64,000 nt of DNA from Eremophila alpestris peregrina (Eukaryota; Chordata; Aves; Passeriformes; Alaudidae), in assembly GCA_009792885.1 (NCBI GenBank), contig WMCF01000003.1, positions 18,748,297 to 18,812,296 of the forward strand, in the 5' to 3' direction. Below are positions 50,113 through 62,868 of the stretch, in pieces (position 1 is the first letter of the stretch; every line of letters begins with the position of its first letter). The notes under the pieces were generated by a model. That model made no database searches. It was given only the letters and a program-made list of their open reading frames with translations, and was not told where the DNA came from. Both the position numbers and the translations under genes were made by a program.

Positions 50113-53100
50113 CTGCAAAACAGAGGGAGACAAGAGCACTGAGAAGTGGAGCAGCCATGCACTTCTGAACAGGGGCTCTGGGCAGTGAAGCTTAAAATAC
50201 ACAGGCACTTCCCCCAAAACCTGTCAGCTTTGACCTTGCACAGGTGACACAGCATGGATGGTCATTATAGGTCTTAATTTCTTGTTTCTTCCCATTTTCA
50301 AGGGCATTCTCCCTTTGGTCAAAAACGTTATTTAGACAGTATCAAAAACCCAAAAGCCCCATCAAGATATGCTGAATTTCTTGCTAAAGCCCTTGTTCCA
50401 CTGTCTCTTGGGAGCTAGAATAGGACTGTGAGTGTGACATGATCTAGCCACAGCTTTTGAATTTATTCACCAAAAGCACCCTCACAACCTCTGCTACAGC
50501 TGAAGCCATCCCTCCAAATTCTAGTTCAAGAGCAGACAAATCACAGGCAGAAAACAAAGATCAAACTGTGGGAGGTGCATGTTATTTCCAGAGTATCCTT
50601 TCTTTCATGCCATGTTAGCTCCGTGCTCCCAGAGTAATGGAAGTGTGCTGCTGTTGCTGCCTGACAGGTTGTCAACAGGCCTGGAAAAAGGCACACTGGG
50701 TTTGTTTAGAGGGCTGCTAAAGAATGGACAACAGCTTCAGTGCTAGAAGAAGGATGCTGAAATGGCCTTTCAGCTACAAAGGTACCAGCCCAGTGCAGAA
50801 GACATATACAGGGCCATTCCCAGCCCAGGTCCCACCCTGCAGCCTTCCTCCTAGGGTCAAACACCAGCTACCTCAGCTCTGGCTGCCCCAGAGCCAGCAT
50901 GAGGAGACAATCACTGGCTCTGCTGCCCCATGCTTGGCAGGGGAAGAGGAGCTCTCCTGTCCTGCAGCCACATTCACAGCTCAGTGTCTGGCTGCCCTCC
51001 CTCTGGCCAGGCCTCCAGCCGCAGCGCTGCGCTGGAGCACAGCCAGAGCCATTGTCCTGCTCCTCTTTCTGCATCACCCACCAGACTGGCAGCTGCATTC
51101 CCATGGTGTTATTGTTGCCAGTTTTGCAGGGAACAAGAACAAAGCACAGTGCTGGCACTGAAAAACACTGCACACAAACGAACCTCAGTTGAACTTGCAA
51201 ATGGAAAAAAATCTGATATGGCCTTTACTGGGAAATAAAGCATTTCATGATGGGTTTTTATTTTACTTTTTGTATTCCTTGCAGTCAGATTTACAAGACT
51301 GTTTTTGATCTCACACTACTTTTACAGAAAGCTTCTATGGTTCAGTTGTCTTAATCCTGATTTACATCCCTCACAAACAGTAGAAATAATTATAAATGCT
51401 GCAGATGAAACAGAAACTTCTAATTCTGTGCAACCAGGTTAAATACTTTCTTTTACCTTTGCTGTCAGTCAGCACAATCCATTTGAAAGAAAGGTAGAAG
51501 AATACTGATTGTACTGAATCAGCCCAAAAGTCCATTTGCCCCAGTACCCTATGCCTGACAGAGTCCAGCAGCAACACTTGGGTAAAGCATGTAAGCTGAG
51601 GGTGGGCATGTAGTGTGATCATTCTGGAATATTCTCTCAGGTCTTGATAACCGGTAGCTCAAGACATCACAAAACAATGGTTGTACCTTTGCAGTAGTTT
51701 TTGATGGATTTTTCTAGTGCCTATCTAGTAGGTTTTTGAGTCTCTTCTCTATTTCTACATCTCTAACATCCTACAGCCATAAGCTCCACAATTTAGAACC
51801 AAAGCTACTCAGAGCAGTCAAGATGCAGACATGTAATTAATTTAAGCAGTGATATGTTTTCATTTATACTCAGTAAAAGTTAAAATGAACTGCTGAGAAG
51901 ATAAAAGCGTTCAGCTTCAGTAACACGAATACAGATTATTCCCTATGTAGAAAAAAGGAAAAGGAGAAAGCAACTAGATTAAATAATCCACCATATGAGC
52001 AGGAGGGAAGAGGGAGGAAAGAGGTCTTAGACCACTAAAATCTCATAGTTATATCTTGCTTTGGGCACAACACACAAAACAGAGCCTTGCTTGGGCCCTC
52101 AGTGAAATGATTTCACCTTGTCCAGGCAAGGCAAGCTTTTACCCCAGGATAAATTATGGTGACACTCCTGGGGAGATCCTAGCTCCATGTGAAGAGACCA
52201 GGAATCTCCAGCCACCACCCATGGAAGAAGGGTTCCTGAGCAAACATTTCCTGTGACCTGCTGGCCAAGAGTGATCCCTTGGTAGCAGGATTAAGGCCGG
52301 AGCACAGGTTGCTGCATGTGGCTGCCTGCTGCCCTGTGGACTATCTAGGTCCTTCTTGTAAGTCTGAAAATGTCTGCAACCAGAATCTTCAAGATTGTCC
52401 TGGATTTGTTCCTACATGTAATTTAAGGTGATCTCCACAACTTTACTTTGTCCCATCTCCTCTCTTCTCTTTCAGCCTGCTATTTCTGAGAGTAGCAGAT
52501 TAAATTTTGAAAGCTTTGAAAGACACATGCAGGCCACTGCCTCTGCAATCCAGTTTTCTTGTAGTCTTGCTAGATTGCCTCTCTATTCAGCCTTCAGGGT
52601 GTGCCATGGAACTCATCCCTTTGCTCAGATGCTGGCCTGAGAAGGCAGGGTTCAGTGATTCTGGAAACATAATTACAGCTTCCACAAAGCCAAGAACTGC
52701 TAATGTTGACACTGTCGAAACTATTGAGCCAAGTTAGCTGCTTGTGTAGTTACCACAGGTTCCTGGGAGCTCTGCCAGCAAAGAATATCTAGTAGCTAAC
52801 CCAGAGACTTTCTAGTGAATGGCCCTGTGTACTGGAAAGTGGAGACATTCAGATCAGCATCCCAGCCAGCTGCCTCTGTTTCCTTCCAGAGAGCCAAACT
52901 TCTCTAAAAATCATGTCAACAGGGTGAGGAAGTACTCACACATCTTCCAGGCACTCCGGGGGCTGCTTCAGCCTGTTCCCACTGATGAGGTAGTTGTAGA
53001 TTTCTGCATTCTCAATGCCAGCATAAGGGGTTTGCCCTCGGGTCACAATCTCCCACATGGTCACCCCAAAGGCCCACTGAAAGAGAACAGCACACAGAAC

Positions 53101-56100
53101 AAGTGAACAGACCGTTCCCTGCTCCCTGGCCTTGGCTTCAGTGTGCTCAGGCTGTGCTGGGTAATGTCATCTGAGCAGCAGGGATGCAAGGACTATCCAA
53201 ACTCTAGCCAGAAAACAGAAATGACCCACCAGATGCTGCTGATGCTGACACATCATCTTAGGATACAGCTGAAGGCCCTGCCCAGCTTCATCCTGCAGTG
53301 GAGCAGGGGAAGATTTGGGAGCTACTCCTGTCTTCCACCTGCAGACCTTTCCTACTTATGTTATTTAAGGTATGTGGTATCAGTTTTTTGGTTCCCAGCT
53401 AGAAGAAAATTTTGGGTTGGGGCTCACAAATCAGTTTCTTAATTCATTTAACCAGATTCTGAGTTTCTAGTTATGCACAGGCACAAGTGAAAGCAGAGTT
53501 TGGCCAATAAGCAGGGCAAGGAACAAATCACTTATGGCTCACATTCATGTCTGCTGTACACTGCACACCCCTACTTGTACTAAATTGCAAGGTTTGTGAG
53601 GTAATAATAAACAATTTTTATTTTCAAAAGCATTCCCCTGTCCAATGTCTGTTGTAAACTGGCTGAACTAGTGATCACCTATCACTAAACACTGTCTACA
53701 GTGGATGCAGCAATGGCTGGGCAACACAGCAGCCACATTAAAGGCACTCTCAGTTATCTCTTCAAGGACATTTTGACAGGGATAACTGGAAAGGCAAGCC
53801 CACTGAAGGACAAAACTAGTGTGAAAATAGATCAAAAGGCACCAAGAACGAGGGAGGACAGTATCAGGAAAAAAAAAACCAAAAGCAAAATAAGTAACAA
53901 TTTCAGATGAATGGGTTTAGCCTTGCTCCCTGGGGGCAAAGTTATGGGGAGAGTCTAAGCACTGATGTATTCAGATCTATGGAGTTCCACCAATGCTTTC
54001 TGCAGCACAGAGTACCTTTGCTGCACTTGTATGTAAGCAGGTAGGTTACATGCATTTCAAATGTCACCTTCAAACTGCCAGGCAGAAGAGAAAGGAAAAA
54101 GAGTAAGAGAGAAGAAATTGCACAAAGAGAGGAAAAGGAAGAGGAGGAGCAGAAAGATGAAGAGGATGGGGATTACACTGAAAAATAAAGGACAAAAGAA
54201 CAATAAGAAGAAAAGGGTTGATGTCTTCTGCCATTAACCACTCCTATATTTTTAGCCTTAAGTTCTGACAGCACCCAAGGCAGAGGTAGCACCATCCCTC
54301 AAACACAAGGTAAACTCCCTTAATTATCACCAGGGCCTTTTCCCACCCCCAGTGGGATTCCTGCACTTCAGCAGGAATACAGGTGGTCCCCAATGCACCA
54401 GAGCAAACCTCACCACATCACTGTGTGTTGTGTACAGATTGTCTGCCAGACTTTCCAGAGCAAGCCACTTCACTGGCAGCTTGGAGGCACAGCCCTGGCG
54501 GTAGTAGTCTCCACTGTAGATCTTCTTAGAAAGCCCAAAGTCTGCAACACTCACATTCATGTTCTCATCCAACCTATGGGAAAGTTTCCACAGTTGAGGA
54601 AAGGAAAGCATTTATTGGCTACCTCAGGCAAAAAAAAAAAAAAAAAAATCAGAGAACTGAGGTATATGGCTCACCAAGTATTACACAAAAGGAGAATGGT
54701 TTCATCTGCTTGGTGACAAATAAGAAATAGCCTAGTGGTCTCAAACTAGTTCCTTCAGACTAACAGGGAACTAACTATTAGGAGACTAAGGAAGTAAGGA
54801 AGTGGCTAGGCTCAGATGGTCCAGTCTCTTACAAAAAGCAAACTCAGATACATTCTGTTGTTTCCAAGATTATCAGAGGACATCTGCAATGCCCACTGCT
54901 ATCACCAAAGCTTGCACCCCATACTGGCAATCAAAAAAATCATAGTGTGATTGCCAAGACTGCCTGTTAGAACTGCTTGAACTGCTAGATCTGCAACATC
55001 TCCTCTCCAGGCCTGGTTAATGGTCTGAATTGCTCTGCCACCCACTTAAACCTATACATGTTGGCACATAGTGCAACTAAAGCCCACAAACACTTCATGC
55101 TCCCAGGCCTCATAAAGAACTCACTGGTTTCCCCAGAAGATGTGCTGAAATAGGCATTCAGCTTCCTCTGGAGAATGTCTACGAAAATAGAAAATCAGTA
55201 TGGGTTTCTCATAAAAGTCAAAGCAGGCTAACCCATCATTTTTCATCATAACTATCAGGCTCTTTGTCTGTACATGTGGACATTGAAATGCCTTTGGAAA
55301 TCTGTGTCTCATTGTGGATTTTATTGGTTGTTGTGGTTTTGTTCAGAGCCAGAGTTCTGTTGTCACAATGAGTTGTTGCTTACTCCATTCTCAGGGAAGA
55401 AGCAGAATGAAAAGGATTAAAAAAAAGGACTTTTCTTTCCTTCAAAGCAGTCAAGGTAGTTTGGTGTCAAGAACAGTGAAGTGGGATCACATGGTGTGCT
55501 CACCATGCAATTATTTTTAGAGGCATTCTCCACAAGCTTTCAAGGAAACTACAATTCTTATATTGTGATAATCAAGTCCTCAAAACAGATGCCAGAAATA
55601 CAGACTTCATGATACAATGAAAGGTCTTTTTTCCTAACACAGCCAAACCCATTCCCTCCTGTTGGTTACTTTACATGGTGGAACAAATAGCCTATGCTGA
55701 CACACAGCCACTTGAGTGGCTAATTACAAACACATATTGTAATCAACTCTATGAAACTCTATGTGCAGACAAATGATGGAAAGGTTCCTTATAAAAAGGG
55801 TCTATTTGAAAGATCAGTGGGACTTTAGGAGCTGCTCCCTGCTCCCAGCAGCACCACCACACACTCTACCACAATGACCATGAGTCCCCTATGTCTATTG
55901 TCACTCAAATGCAGAGATCAGCATTCTTCACATTGCTGTCATGCAAAAGGTTTTTCATCCCTCCCTCCCCAACTCTGGTCTTTCTTTTTGCTAAAAACTC
56001 ATGAATCACTTACATGCAGTTCCGAGCTGCAAGGTCCCTGTGTATGAAGTTTTTTGAGCTCAAGTACTCCATTCCACTTGCAATGTCAATCATGAACTTG

Positions 56101-59100
56101 AGGAGTGTCTGAACAGGCAAGTTCTGTAAGAAACAACAGTTTAGCTTCTGTTCCCAGAGGCTTTCAAGCACATTTGACAAAACTGCAAGGTTTGCTGCCA
56201 CTTTAAAGAGCAGGGATGGGGAATACAGGGAGGGGATGGGATGGAATGGAGCAGCTGGTCCTCAGCATGCATGGAAGAAAATACTTTCAGATCATATCTC
56301 ACAACTTCCTCTGGTATTAAAATCCAATCAGTGGCTTGCCAGTGCCTTGGGGAGACCAATCCTGAGCTGCTCCAAATGCATTCTCTGAAAATCCCTACTA
56401 ACCCAGAAGGAATTCTCCAGTAAGACAGACTTACAAATGGGTTTTCCCCAATCCGTGACATCAGCAGAAAAGCGTGGAGGTCTCCGTGCTTCATGAAGGG
56501 CAGGATCACCATGGGAATTGGGAGACGGCCCTTGGGACGGCTCCGTAGGCTGACTCCTGATGAGGACACACACACAGCAAAGGGGTGTCAGCAAACACAT
56601 TATTCCCAGGAGGAATCCTACAGGCTGCTGCACCTTCCTCTTACAGATCTGGAGGAAAATGTGCAGTTTTGGTGAGTAAATACCATGCTCCAAGCTTCTA
56701 TGACTTTATGCCAGGCGGTGTTAAGATGCCTCTAACCCTGTTGACTTCAGAGGCTGTACTAAGAGCCTAGTGCCTCTCAGCTCTTCTTGCAGGACCAACT
56801 ATAAATGTTTCTGGGACACTCTGGACCAGACAGCCCCAAAGCCAGGCTCTGCAGAGCAATCTCCACATTCTGGAAAATACCTGCATTCCAAAGTGCCCAC
56901 CCACAAATGTCTTGCTTCTTACTCAGTATTTTGGAAAGGCACAGTGTTCCTCCTATTTATAGTCTACCTGCCCACCTGTTCACATTTCATAGCAGTTTAG
57001 ACACGTCTCAGCCAGCCAAAGTCTCCCTGATGCATTTGTAGGAACCAAAGAAGCAGCCTAAACAGGAGATGGTTCTTCCTGATGTGTGAGGGCAGGTGTG
57101 GGGAGCATTACATGCACTCCAACTCCCTGGGGGCTGGGAAGGAGCTGACCGACTCAGGACTCCAGGCAGCACAGAGGAGGCTGCAGCAGCACTGCTGGGC
57201 AGAGTGAGGCTGTGTGGGATGATGCAGGAGCAGGAGGAGCTCTGTGGCACGAGCAGCAGCGCTGTCTTACCGATCAGTTTGGTGACATGAGGGTGGTCAA
57301 ACTCCTTCATGCAGGCAGCCTCTCGCAGGAACTCCTCAATGTCGGTGGAGGTGAAGATGTCCGCTGAAAAAAGTGACTGTAAGTTTTCTTTGTAGGTGGC
57401 ACCAAGGGACTTCACCAATAATGATTGTCAAAAGCTTGTTCTTTGTGGCACAGCACATCTTCTCAGACCTATAGCTAGATAAGACGTTTTACAACAAAGC
57501 AGAGCCTGACACTCTCTGCTGGGAAGGGCAGCAGTAAGCACATATCAGGGACATCTGGTACATTGGTTCTTGGCAGAGTGAAGAACCACTGGTTAGCAGC
57601 TCTTTTCTCAGTGAGAACTTTCCTTGGAAGCTCTGCAAACTACAAATGTCAGGGAGAGGAGACATCACAAAAATGAAAGAAAATATTCAAACTGAGGAGA
57701 TGGCTTGGAGCCCCTGACTGGCACAGCAGGGCCCAAATAATCTCTGACAAGGATGGCATGAAAGATCAATGTTTTTATGTCTCTTAGCAAGTCTTATAAA
57801 GTGCTAGCGTTAAGATTTCGTAAATAACCACACTACTGGACAGCTTGGACCAAATTCAGCAGTGACATACATCAGCAAAATTTTGGAGCAAATTATTTCT
57901 CATTGCTGTGACTCCGGATTTATGGAAATACATCAATATAATCAAGAAGTATCCCAGCCAACTACTTCCACCACTGCTGCTGCTGAATTTAGCAAGAGTC
58001 CTCCAGTCCTGCTGCAAGATCAGACTCTGTAGAGAAGTGTTCACATTATCTGCTTTAGGCAAGTAATTTCAATACGATTCAGAAGACAAAAGGAGATTCC
58101 CTTTTTACAGTTAATGAAGAAAGAAAGGTGCCTCTGGAGGCTGACAGATTGTTCCTAAGTTAGATGCCCAAAGGGAGACATTCTGACTACACAAAAGCTT
58201 GCAAACTGATTAGAATTATTGTTGAAACTGGATAAAATGATACAATTTACACTAGAATGGTACTAAGTGTATTAGTACAAGCTGTTATGCTGTGACAGCA
58301 AACTGAGCTCCAGAGATAAGTGAGTGTGACTGCTTTCAGTCAGTCACAGTTAATTTTTGCCTTATAGGCAAAAGGGATCAAATAACATAGGTTAACATAT
58401 ATAAACACACATATATGCACATTTCCTTTGATTTATACCTATCTTTTAACTGCTTTTCTTGTTACAGACTTCTGCCTGTTAGCTGCCCTTGTTATGTACA
58501 CTCACCAAATGACAAGTCAGAAGGGAGCTGGACTGCTCAGTCAAATGTGCTGACTGAGATGAGTTACCTTGTCACTGCATTCAGTCCAAACACTCTTCTG
58601 TTTATTCCAGGCTATGTGCTTGCAGGAACACTGTTGTTTCACTGCTCAATTATTAGGGCAGAGCAGACCTGTCTGAGCTGTCTGTGCTACATGATGCAGT
58701 GGTTTTGGCTGCATTCACCACGTGCTATGTGCTGTGGAAGCAACTAAGGTGGTATATAGGTCCTTTCCTGAAGAGCTTCCACTACAAAATGACTGACGTG
58801 AAAGGGATGGGAGACAACATGGGTAGAGTGGCTGAGTGGGGAATTCAGAGAGAAATAAAGAGCACCAGGGGATATTTGCTGAGAATAGGGCAGACAACAT
58901 CTAATCTTTCCAAACTCTCTTTTCTTTTTCAGGCAGCCCTGCTCCCACATACCTTTCAGCATCTTCACTGCCACTTTCTGGAAAGAGCCATCATCCAGCT
59001 TCAGCAGTGCCTCTCGAACTGACCCAAACTCTCCTGTAAAATTATCAGAGTAGGCAGTGAGGGAACAGCTTCTTGTGAAGAAAGTATGATTCATAGCAGG

Positions 59101-62100
59101 TTCACTTCAGGGGTCACTGGCAAAGAAGCTGAGTACCCATAACAAATGCTTCATTTTTCATTCTGCCGTTGCAGACAGCAGCTTTCAGCACGTGTGTCTA
59201 GAAGAGGTATCACTACCAGTAGACAAAGCTCACTGTGCTGGCAGTCCAAAAGGCAAAGGAAAATGAGGAAGGAGAAAAGCAATCCCTGACCATAGGTAGA
59301 TGATGCAGAGACAGAGTTTCAGCTGGGCAGACATTTCTGAGGAAGCCAATATCATGAGGGATGAGACTGAGTGAGGTCCTGTTCAGAGAGGAGGCTCTTT
59401 GCTGGAGCAGCAAGTGGATGGATTGGCTGAGGAAGCTCTTAGTATAGACAGCCATCAGAGCTGAGTGATAGTGCCAGGACTCAACCATTTGAGACACAGT
59501 CAGCCTTATCTCTCAAAACTGAGAGAATTATTTCTATGAATCACAACTGACCAGAGAAAACAGGGTATCTACTTGTGTGTGAGTGATATGTTGATTCACA
59601 GAAGGCAGTGTTTTGCCCTGGTGTTTTCTCTAAGGGAGTTAAGAGGAAATGCAACAGGCCAAAACCTCTTCAAAATAATTAGCCTAAAGAGGCCTTATAC
59701 CACAGGCCAACAGCCTCTTTGCATTAGATCTGGCTCTGTATTTGCTCTCCCTACTTTTGTAACTGCTTATCCCACCCAAAATGCATTAGGTATGAGGTAC
59801 CCTCATACTGAAAAGAAGGAAGCAAAATATGGCTCTCAGGACACCTACCCCAGAAGCATTATCTTCCCACTGGCTTTTCACCAGTGTCCTTCACAACTCT
59901 GTGGCATGTGCTCACTTCACAAAAACCATGAGCAGTGGATCTGACCACAAATCAGGAAAATGGGAAGGAACAAGGATATTTTGTGCTGCTTCCATACTAT
60001 GGAGCTGTTGCTCAGCTGTAGAGTCAGCAGAGCCCAAGATAATGCAGTTATGTCATCTTATAACCTGTAACCTGGGATTGTGGCAGTGGGGCTGACAACA
60101 CAGACACAGATCCTGCCAGCTGGCATCCCCACACCAAGGCCATGCCCAGGGGCCCCTCTGCAGCCAGCTTCAGTTTACCTGTGATGGGAACAGCCCAAAA
60201 GGGTTGAAGTTGGATCCCAGAAACTGGCCAAGAGCTAACACTCACAAACAGATGACACAGCTGTTTAGTTACTTAGCATTGTTAAGCCCTCTGAGAGCAC
60301 TTCTGCAGGAAGGTCATCTTCCTGCTCTGAAAGATATGCATTTGTTCTAGGAGGGATGGAGTGGAAGAATGACCCTGTGGGAAAGGGTCAAAAAACCCTG
60401 CAATAAAACTAGTCTTATAAGGAAAAAGGAAAAGGTGAAGTTTAATTGAATATTCCTTTGTTTAAATCTCTGTAAGAAATTCATACACCAGTGAATTAAC
60501 ACTACTTTGGAAAGCTGAGCATAGACTGCAGTTCAGAATTGTGTAGAGCCATATTACAGGAATGGCTTAGCCAATATCCTCTTAGTTATGCTAAACCTCT
60601 GAAATGTTTTATCCCAGCGGAAGGGATAGTTCCATTTAATTTCCATCCACAAGCTGGAGAGAAAACAGGTTACTTGTAATTGCTTCTCCCTACTCAACAG
60701 TTAAAATAACACAAGTGGGATTTTAAATGTAAAGCCTTGTTCAGTTTTGGTTCTTACCCTTGCCCAACATTCTTCCCAAGGTGAACTGCTGTTCCTGGAT
60801 TAGGACATCTTTTAGTTTTGTCTTCAACTCATCACTGATCCCTACACTCTCCACTGGAAAAAAAAAAAAAAAACCAAAACAACAAAACAAATGAAGCATC
60901 AAGTAAGGGATATTTAAATATTCTGTCACAACATCAAGAGTCACCTGTTCTAATCTCCATCTCCAATCTGATTCCCACACTGTAGGAATGAAAACCTGAA
61001 AAAGGCAGAGAATTCCCTTCCACATCCTCTAGGCTCACCACAGACAAGCAGCCAGTAACTTTCAACCATCAGAAAATGTACTTACAGTGCTTAAAGGGAG
61101 AGGGCATGATAATACACCCTTAAACACTCCAAGAAAAACAGGAACACAGAAATAATGTAAAAAATGCCGAGAAGACAAAATGCAGTCCGAAGGGCCACTG
61201 ATAGACATTGATTTATACAACTTAATTCAAGTTGATGGAGCTGCACCATTTTAATGACTGTCTGGAGCATCATCCTAACCCAGCTATGCAGTGCTGCCAT
61301 AGAGAGCCATGCCCTTCCTGAACCAGGAGACAGAAATGGATCACCTTAATGGACCATCTGGCCATTCCTGGGACTCAATCTCCTGTTTGCTAAGTTACTA
61401 ATTCCTGGCTTTCCAAGACTGATTAACTGGTTCATGCTTGTAGCACAGCTCAGCATACTGAGTTTAAAAAGTCCTGCTAATATTGTTCAGCCATATTTAT
61501 CTCACCACTGGATTATATTCCAGTCAAAGGAGTCCTTGTAGAGTGAAACTGGGGCAGGGGAGTGGTGAATTTATGTCTTGCATTAATATACATAATGACT
61601 GTAGCTGTAATGAGCAAGTGCTATGTAATTGGTATGGCAACAGCCATTCTGGCCTTTCACCTCTGCAATTCACAGTGTCTAAGCCTCATTGTAAATTAAT
61701 CTCATGCTTTTGATCAAGAAACATCAGTTTCAGTGAAAACAGAGAGAGTATTGTAAATGCATGAACACAGCTTCCCAGGCAATCACTCAGGTCATTTTAC
61801 TTACATGTTGCTTCAATGAGCTCTGGGCCCTCCCTGTTGAAAGACCTGGCAGCTCTGAAATGGACTGCTGGATCCCCTCTGCCAACCACACTGCCAAAGG
61901 CATGGCTAGAAGGCAGAAAAGACACACAGGGCCATCATTACATGGGCCATTCACTTCTAAAAGTGTGTGCTGAACAGGATGGATGATTTCTTGCCCCTTG
62001 CCATATAAATACTGCAGACTGTTTTGTTAAAGAGGGAGTATCTGGAGAGGAGGAACAAGGGGTTTATGCTGCTTTGCTGATGCACCTACAGCCTTCCAAA

Positions 62101-62868
62101 ACAGGGGCATCACTCCTCCCAAGTGCCCAGGAGAAGCTGCAGGTTGGGGCAGGTTGCAGGAGTCACAGGAGCAGAGATGCTGCTGTGACAGGGAGGTCCG
62201 GGAGACTGGAAAGAACAGGAACCTTGTTTGCAGTAGGGAGCAAACAACAGCCAAGTGTCAGAGACGGTGGAAAGGAAACTTTAAGGGGAATCCAGAGGGT
62301 TCTGGGCAGTCAGGAGGTTGCAATCAGCTGATAGACTGAAAACCAGCATGGGATAAAGGGCTCAGCCCATAAGAATACAGATATTTCATATGTGGATCTT
62401 TTCTCTTTGAATCTCTTAAGCAACAGTGCTAGGAACTACCTTGATAGAGTTTATATTTCTATAGTCTAATAAGGCCTAGCTATTAACATAATATTTTTTC
62501 CACTGTATTTTTGGTGTTTCTGATTTGAAGAAAAGGCAGGCACCCCGAAACTATAGGAAAAATCCAGTAACAACAAAATCCCCCAAAAAATCCCAGCAAG
62601 AAAACAACCAACACAGTTACCCAAAGAAACTGCCAAAAGTACTCCATCCACAATGCTTTTTTGAAAAATAGAGTCAGAAACCACAACAGAAGAGAAAGCA
62701 GAGATCTCTCTAACCAGCACAAGGAGAAACTCCCTTACCCAAACCGAGTTTCCTTTCTTCTTTTTCGAAGGAGAATAAGAGCCAAGGCAACAGCTGTGAC
62801 CAGAGCTGTGAGAATGCCCAGTGCCACAGGAACCCAGGATGTCCCATAAGGAGGCTGTCTCTGGCCAC
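49737..62868 (-). CDS. TYRO3: TYRO3 receptor tyrosine kinase, 3' half (transmembrane segment, kinase domain, C-tail); 5' exons outside the window
   Basis: TAM-family single-pass receptor kinase at the plasma membrane, bound by Gas6 and Protein S, with roles in apoptotic-cell clearance, platelet and neural signalling (family knowledge). Seen here: ten minus-strand exons with matching phases, 1,406 bases, giving 467 residues after a split codon. Order: transmembrane helix, juxtamembrane, glycine loop GKGEFGSV, VAVK lysine, helix-C Glu in DIEEFLREAACMKEF, HRDLAARN, DFG, activation loop YSGDYYRQG, KWLALES, C-lobe and tail ending GEKSC. KWLALES fits TYRO3; AXL and MERTK have KWIAIES. All catalytic residues are intact. 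The ectodomain (two Ig, two FN3) lies above 64000. MGA next door on the same strand agrees with human synteny as I recall it. Confidence 0.95.
50113..52939. other. TYRO3: TYRO3 intron, about 2.8 kb
   Basis: Largest TYRO3 intron in the window, before the last exon. No gene or named repeat recognised; overlapping short frames near 50.7-51.2 kb on both strands look like composition artefacts. Confidence 0.55.
52940..53076 (-). CDS. TYRO3: TYRO3 exon, C-lobe helices F-H
   Basis: 137 bases; acceptor TTCTCTTTCAG, donor GATGT|GTGAGT. Encodes WAFGVTMWEIVTRGQTPYAG, then IENAEIYNYLISGNRLKQPP and ECLEDV. The WAFGVTMWEI helix-F motif and TPY loop are typical of receptor tyrosine kinases. No frame in the supplied reading frames covers this exon well; it was read from the minus strand directly. 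Confidence 0.93.
54090..54215. repeat. Purine-rich (GA) tract in a TYRO3 intron
   Basis: Long run of A and G with few pyrimidines (AGAAGAGAAAGG, then GGAAAAGGAAGAGGAGGAGC). On the TYRO3 sense strand it is a polypyrimidine tract about 200 bp from the 3' end of the intron's upstream exon. Confidence 0.65.
54414..54573 (-). CDS. TYRO3: TYRO3 exon with DFG and activation loop
   Basis: 160 bases; acceptor TTTCCCATAG, donor GATGTG|GTGAGG, ending in phase 0. Encodes MLDENMNVSVADFGLSKKIY, then SGDYYRQGCASKLPVKWLAL and ESLADNLYTTHSDV. It has the DFG magnesium motif, the three activation-loop tyrosines of YSGDYY, and the TYRO3-type KWLALES in place of APE. Confidence 0.95.
54631..54648. repeat. Homopolymer A18
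   Basis: Uninterrupted A18 on the plus strand (T18 in TYRO3 pre-mRNA), about 58 bp upstream of the DFG-exon acceptor. Confidence 0.9.
56014..56123 (-). CDS. TYRO3: TYRO3 exon with the catalytic loop
   Basis: 110 bases, acceptor TTTCTTACAG, donor GCAT|GTAAGT. Encodes NLPVQTLLKFMIDIASGMEY then LSSKNFIHRDLAARNCM. The HRDLAARN catalytic loop (catalytic Asp) is intact. Confidence 0.95.
56435..56556 (-). CDS. TYRO3: TYRO3 exon with hinge region
   Basis: 122 bases; acceptor CTCATCAG, donor CCATTT|GTAAGT, ending in phase 0. Encodes GVSLRSRPKGRLPIPMVILP then FMKHGDLHAFLLMSRIGENP. VILPFMKHGDL is the gatekeeper and hinge of TAM kinases. Confidence 0.94.
57271..57363 (-). CDS. TYRO3: TYRO3 exon with kinase helix C
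   Basis: 93 bases, phase 1 both ends; acceptor CACTTTTTTCAG, donor ATCG|GTAAGA. Encodes ADIFTSTDIEEFLREAACMK then EFDHPHVTKLI. It contains the helix-C glutamate that pairs with the VAVK lysine. Confidence 0.93.
58953..59033 (-). CDS. TYRO3: TYRO3 exon with the ATP-binding lysine
   Basis: 81 bases, acceptor TTTTACAG, donor AAAG|GTATGT. Encodes GEFGSVREALLKLDDGSFQK then VAVKMLK; the VAVK lysine anchors ATP phosphates in kinases. Confidence 0.93.
60758..60853 (-). CDS. TYRO3: TYRO3 exon entering the kinase domain (glycine loop start)
   Basis: 96 bases, phase 1 to phase 1. Encodes LESVGISDELKTKLKDVLIQ then EQQFTLGRMLGKG. The acceptor is preceded by 16 uninterrupted T on the transcribed sense strand (A16 at 60858-60873). 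Donor AAGG|GTAAGA interrupts the glycine loop, as I recall for the human gene. Confidence 0.94.
61805..61905 (-). CDS. TYRO3: TYRO3 juxtamembrane exon
   Basis: 101 bases; acceptor GCCTTCTAG, donor ACAT|GTAAGT. Encodes HAFGSVVGRGDPAVHFRAAR then SFNREGPELIEAT, matching the human juxtamembrane segment (GEPAVHFRAARSFNRE). Confidence 0.92.
62739..62868 (-). CDS. TYRO3: TYRO3 transmembrane exon
   Basis: 130 bases; acceptor CATCTAG, donor TTTGG|GTAAGG; split codons at both ends. Encodes TSWVPVALGILTALVTAVAL then ALILLRKRRKETRFG: a single hydrophobic helix followed by a basic stop-transfer patch. Human TYRO3 is nearly identical here as I recall it. Confidence 0.94.
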
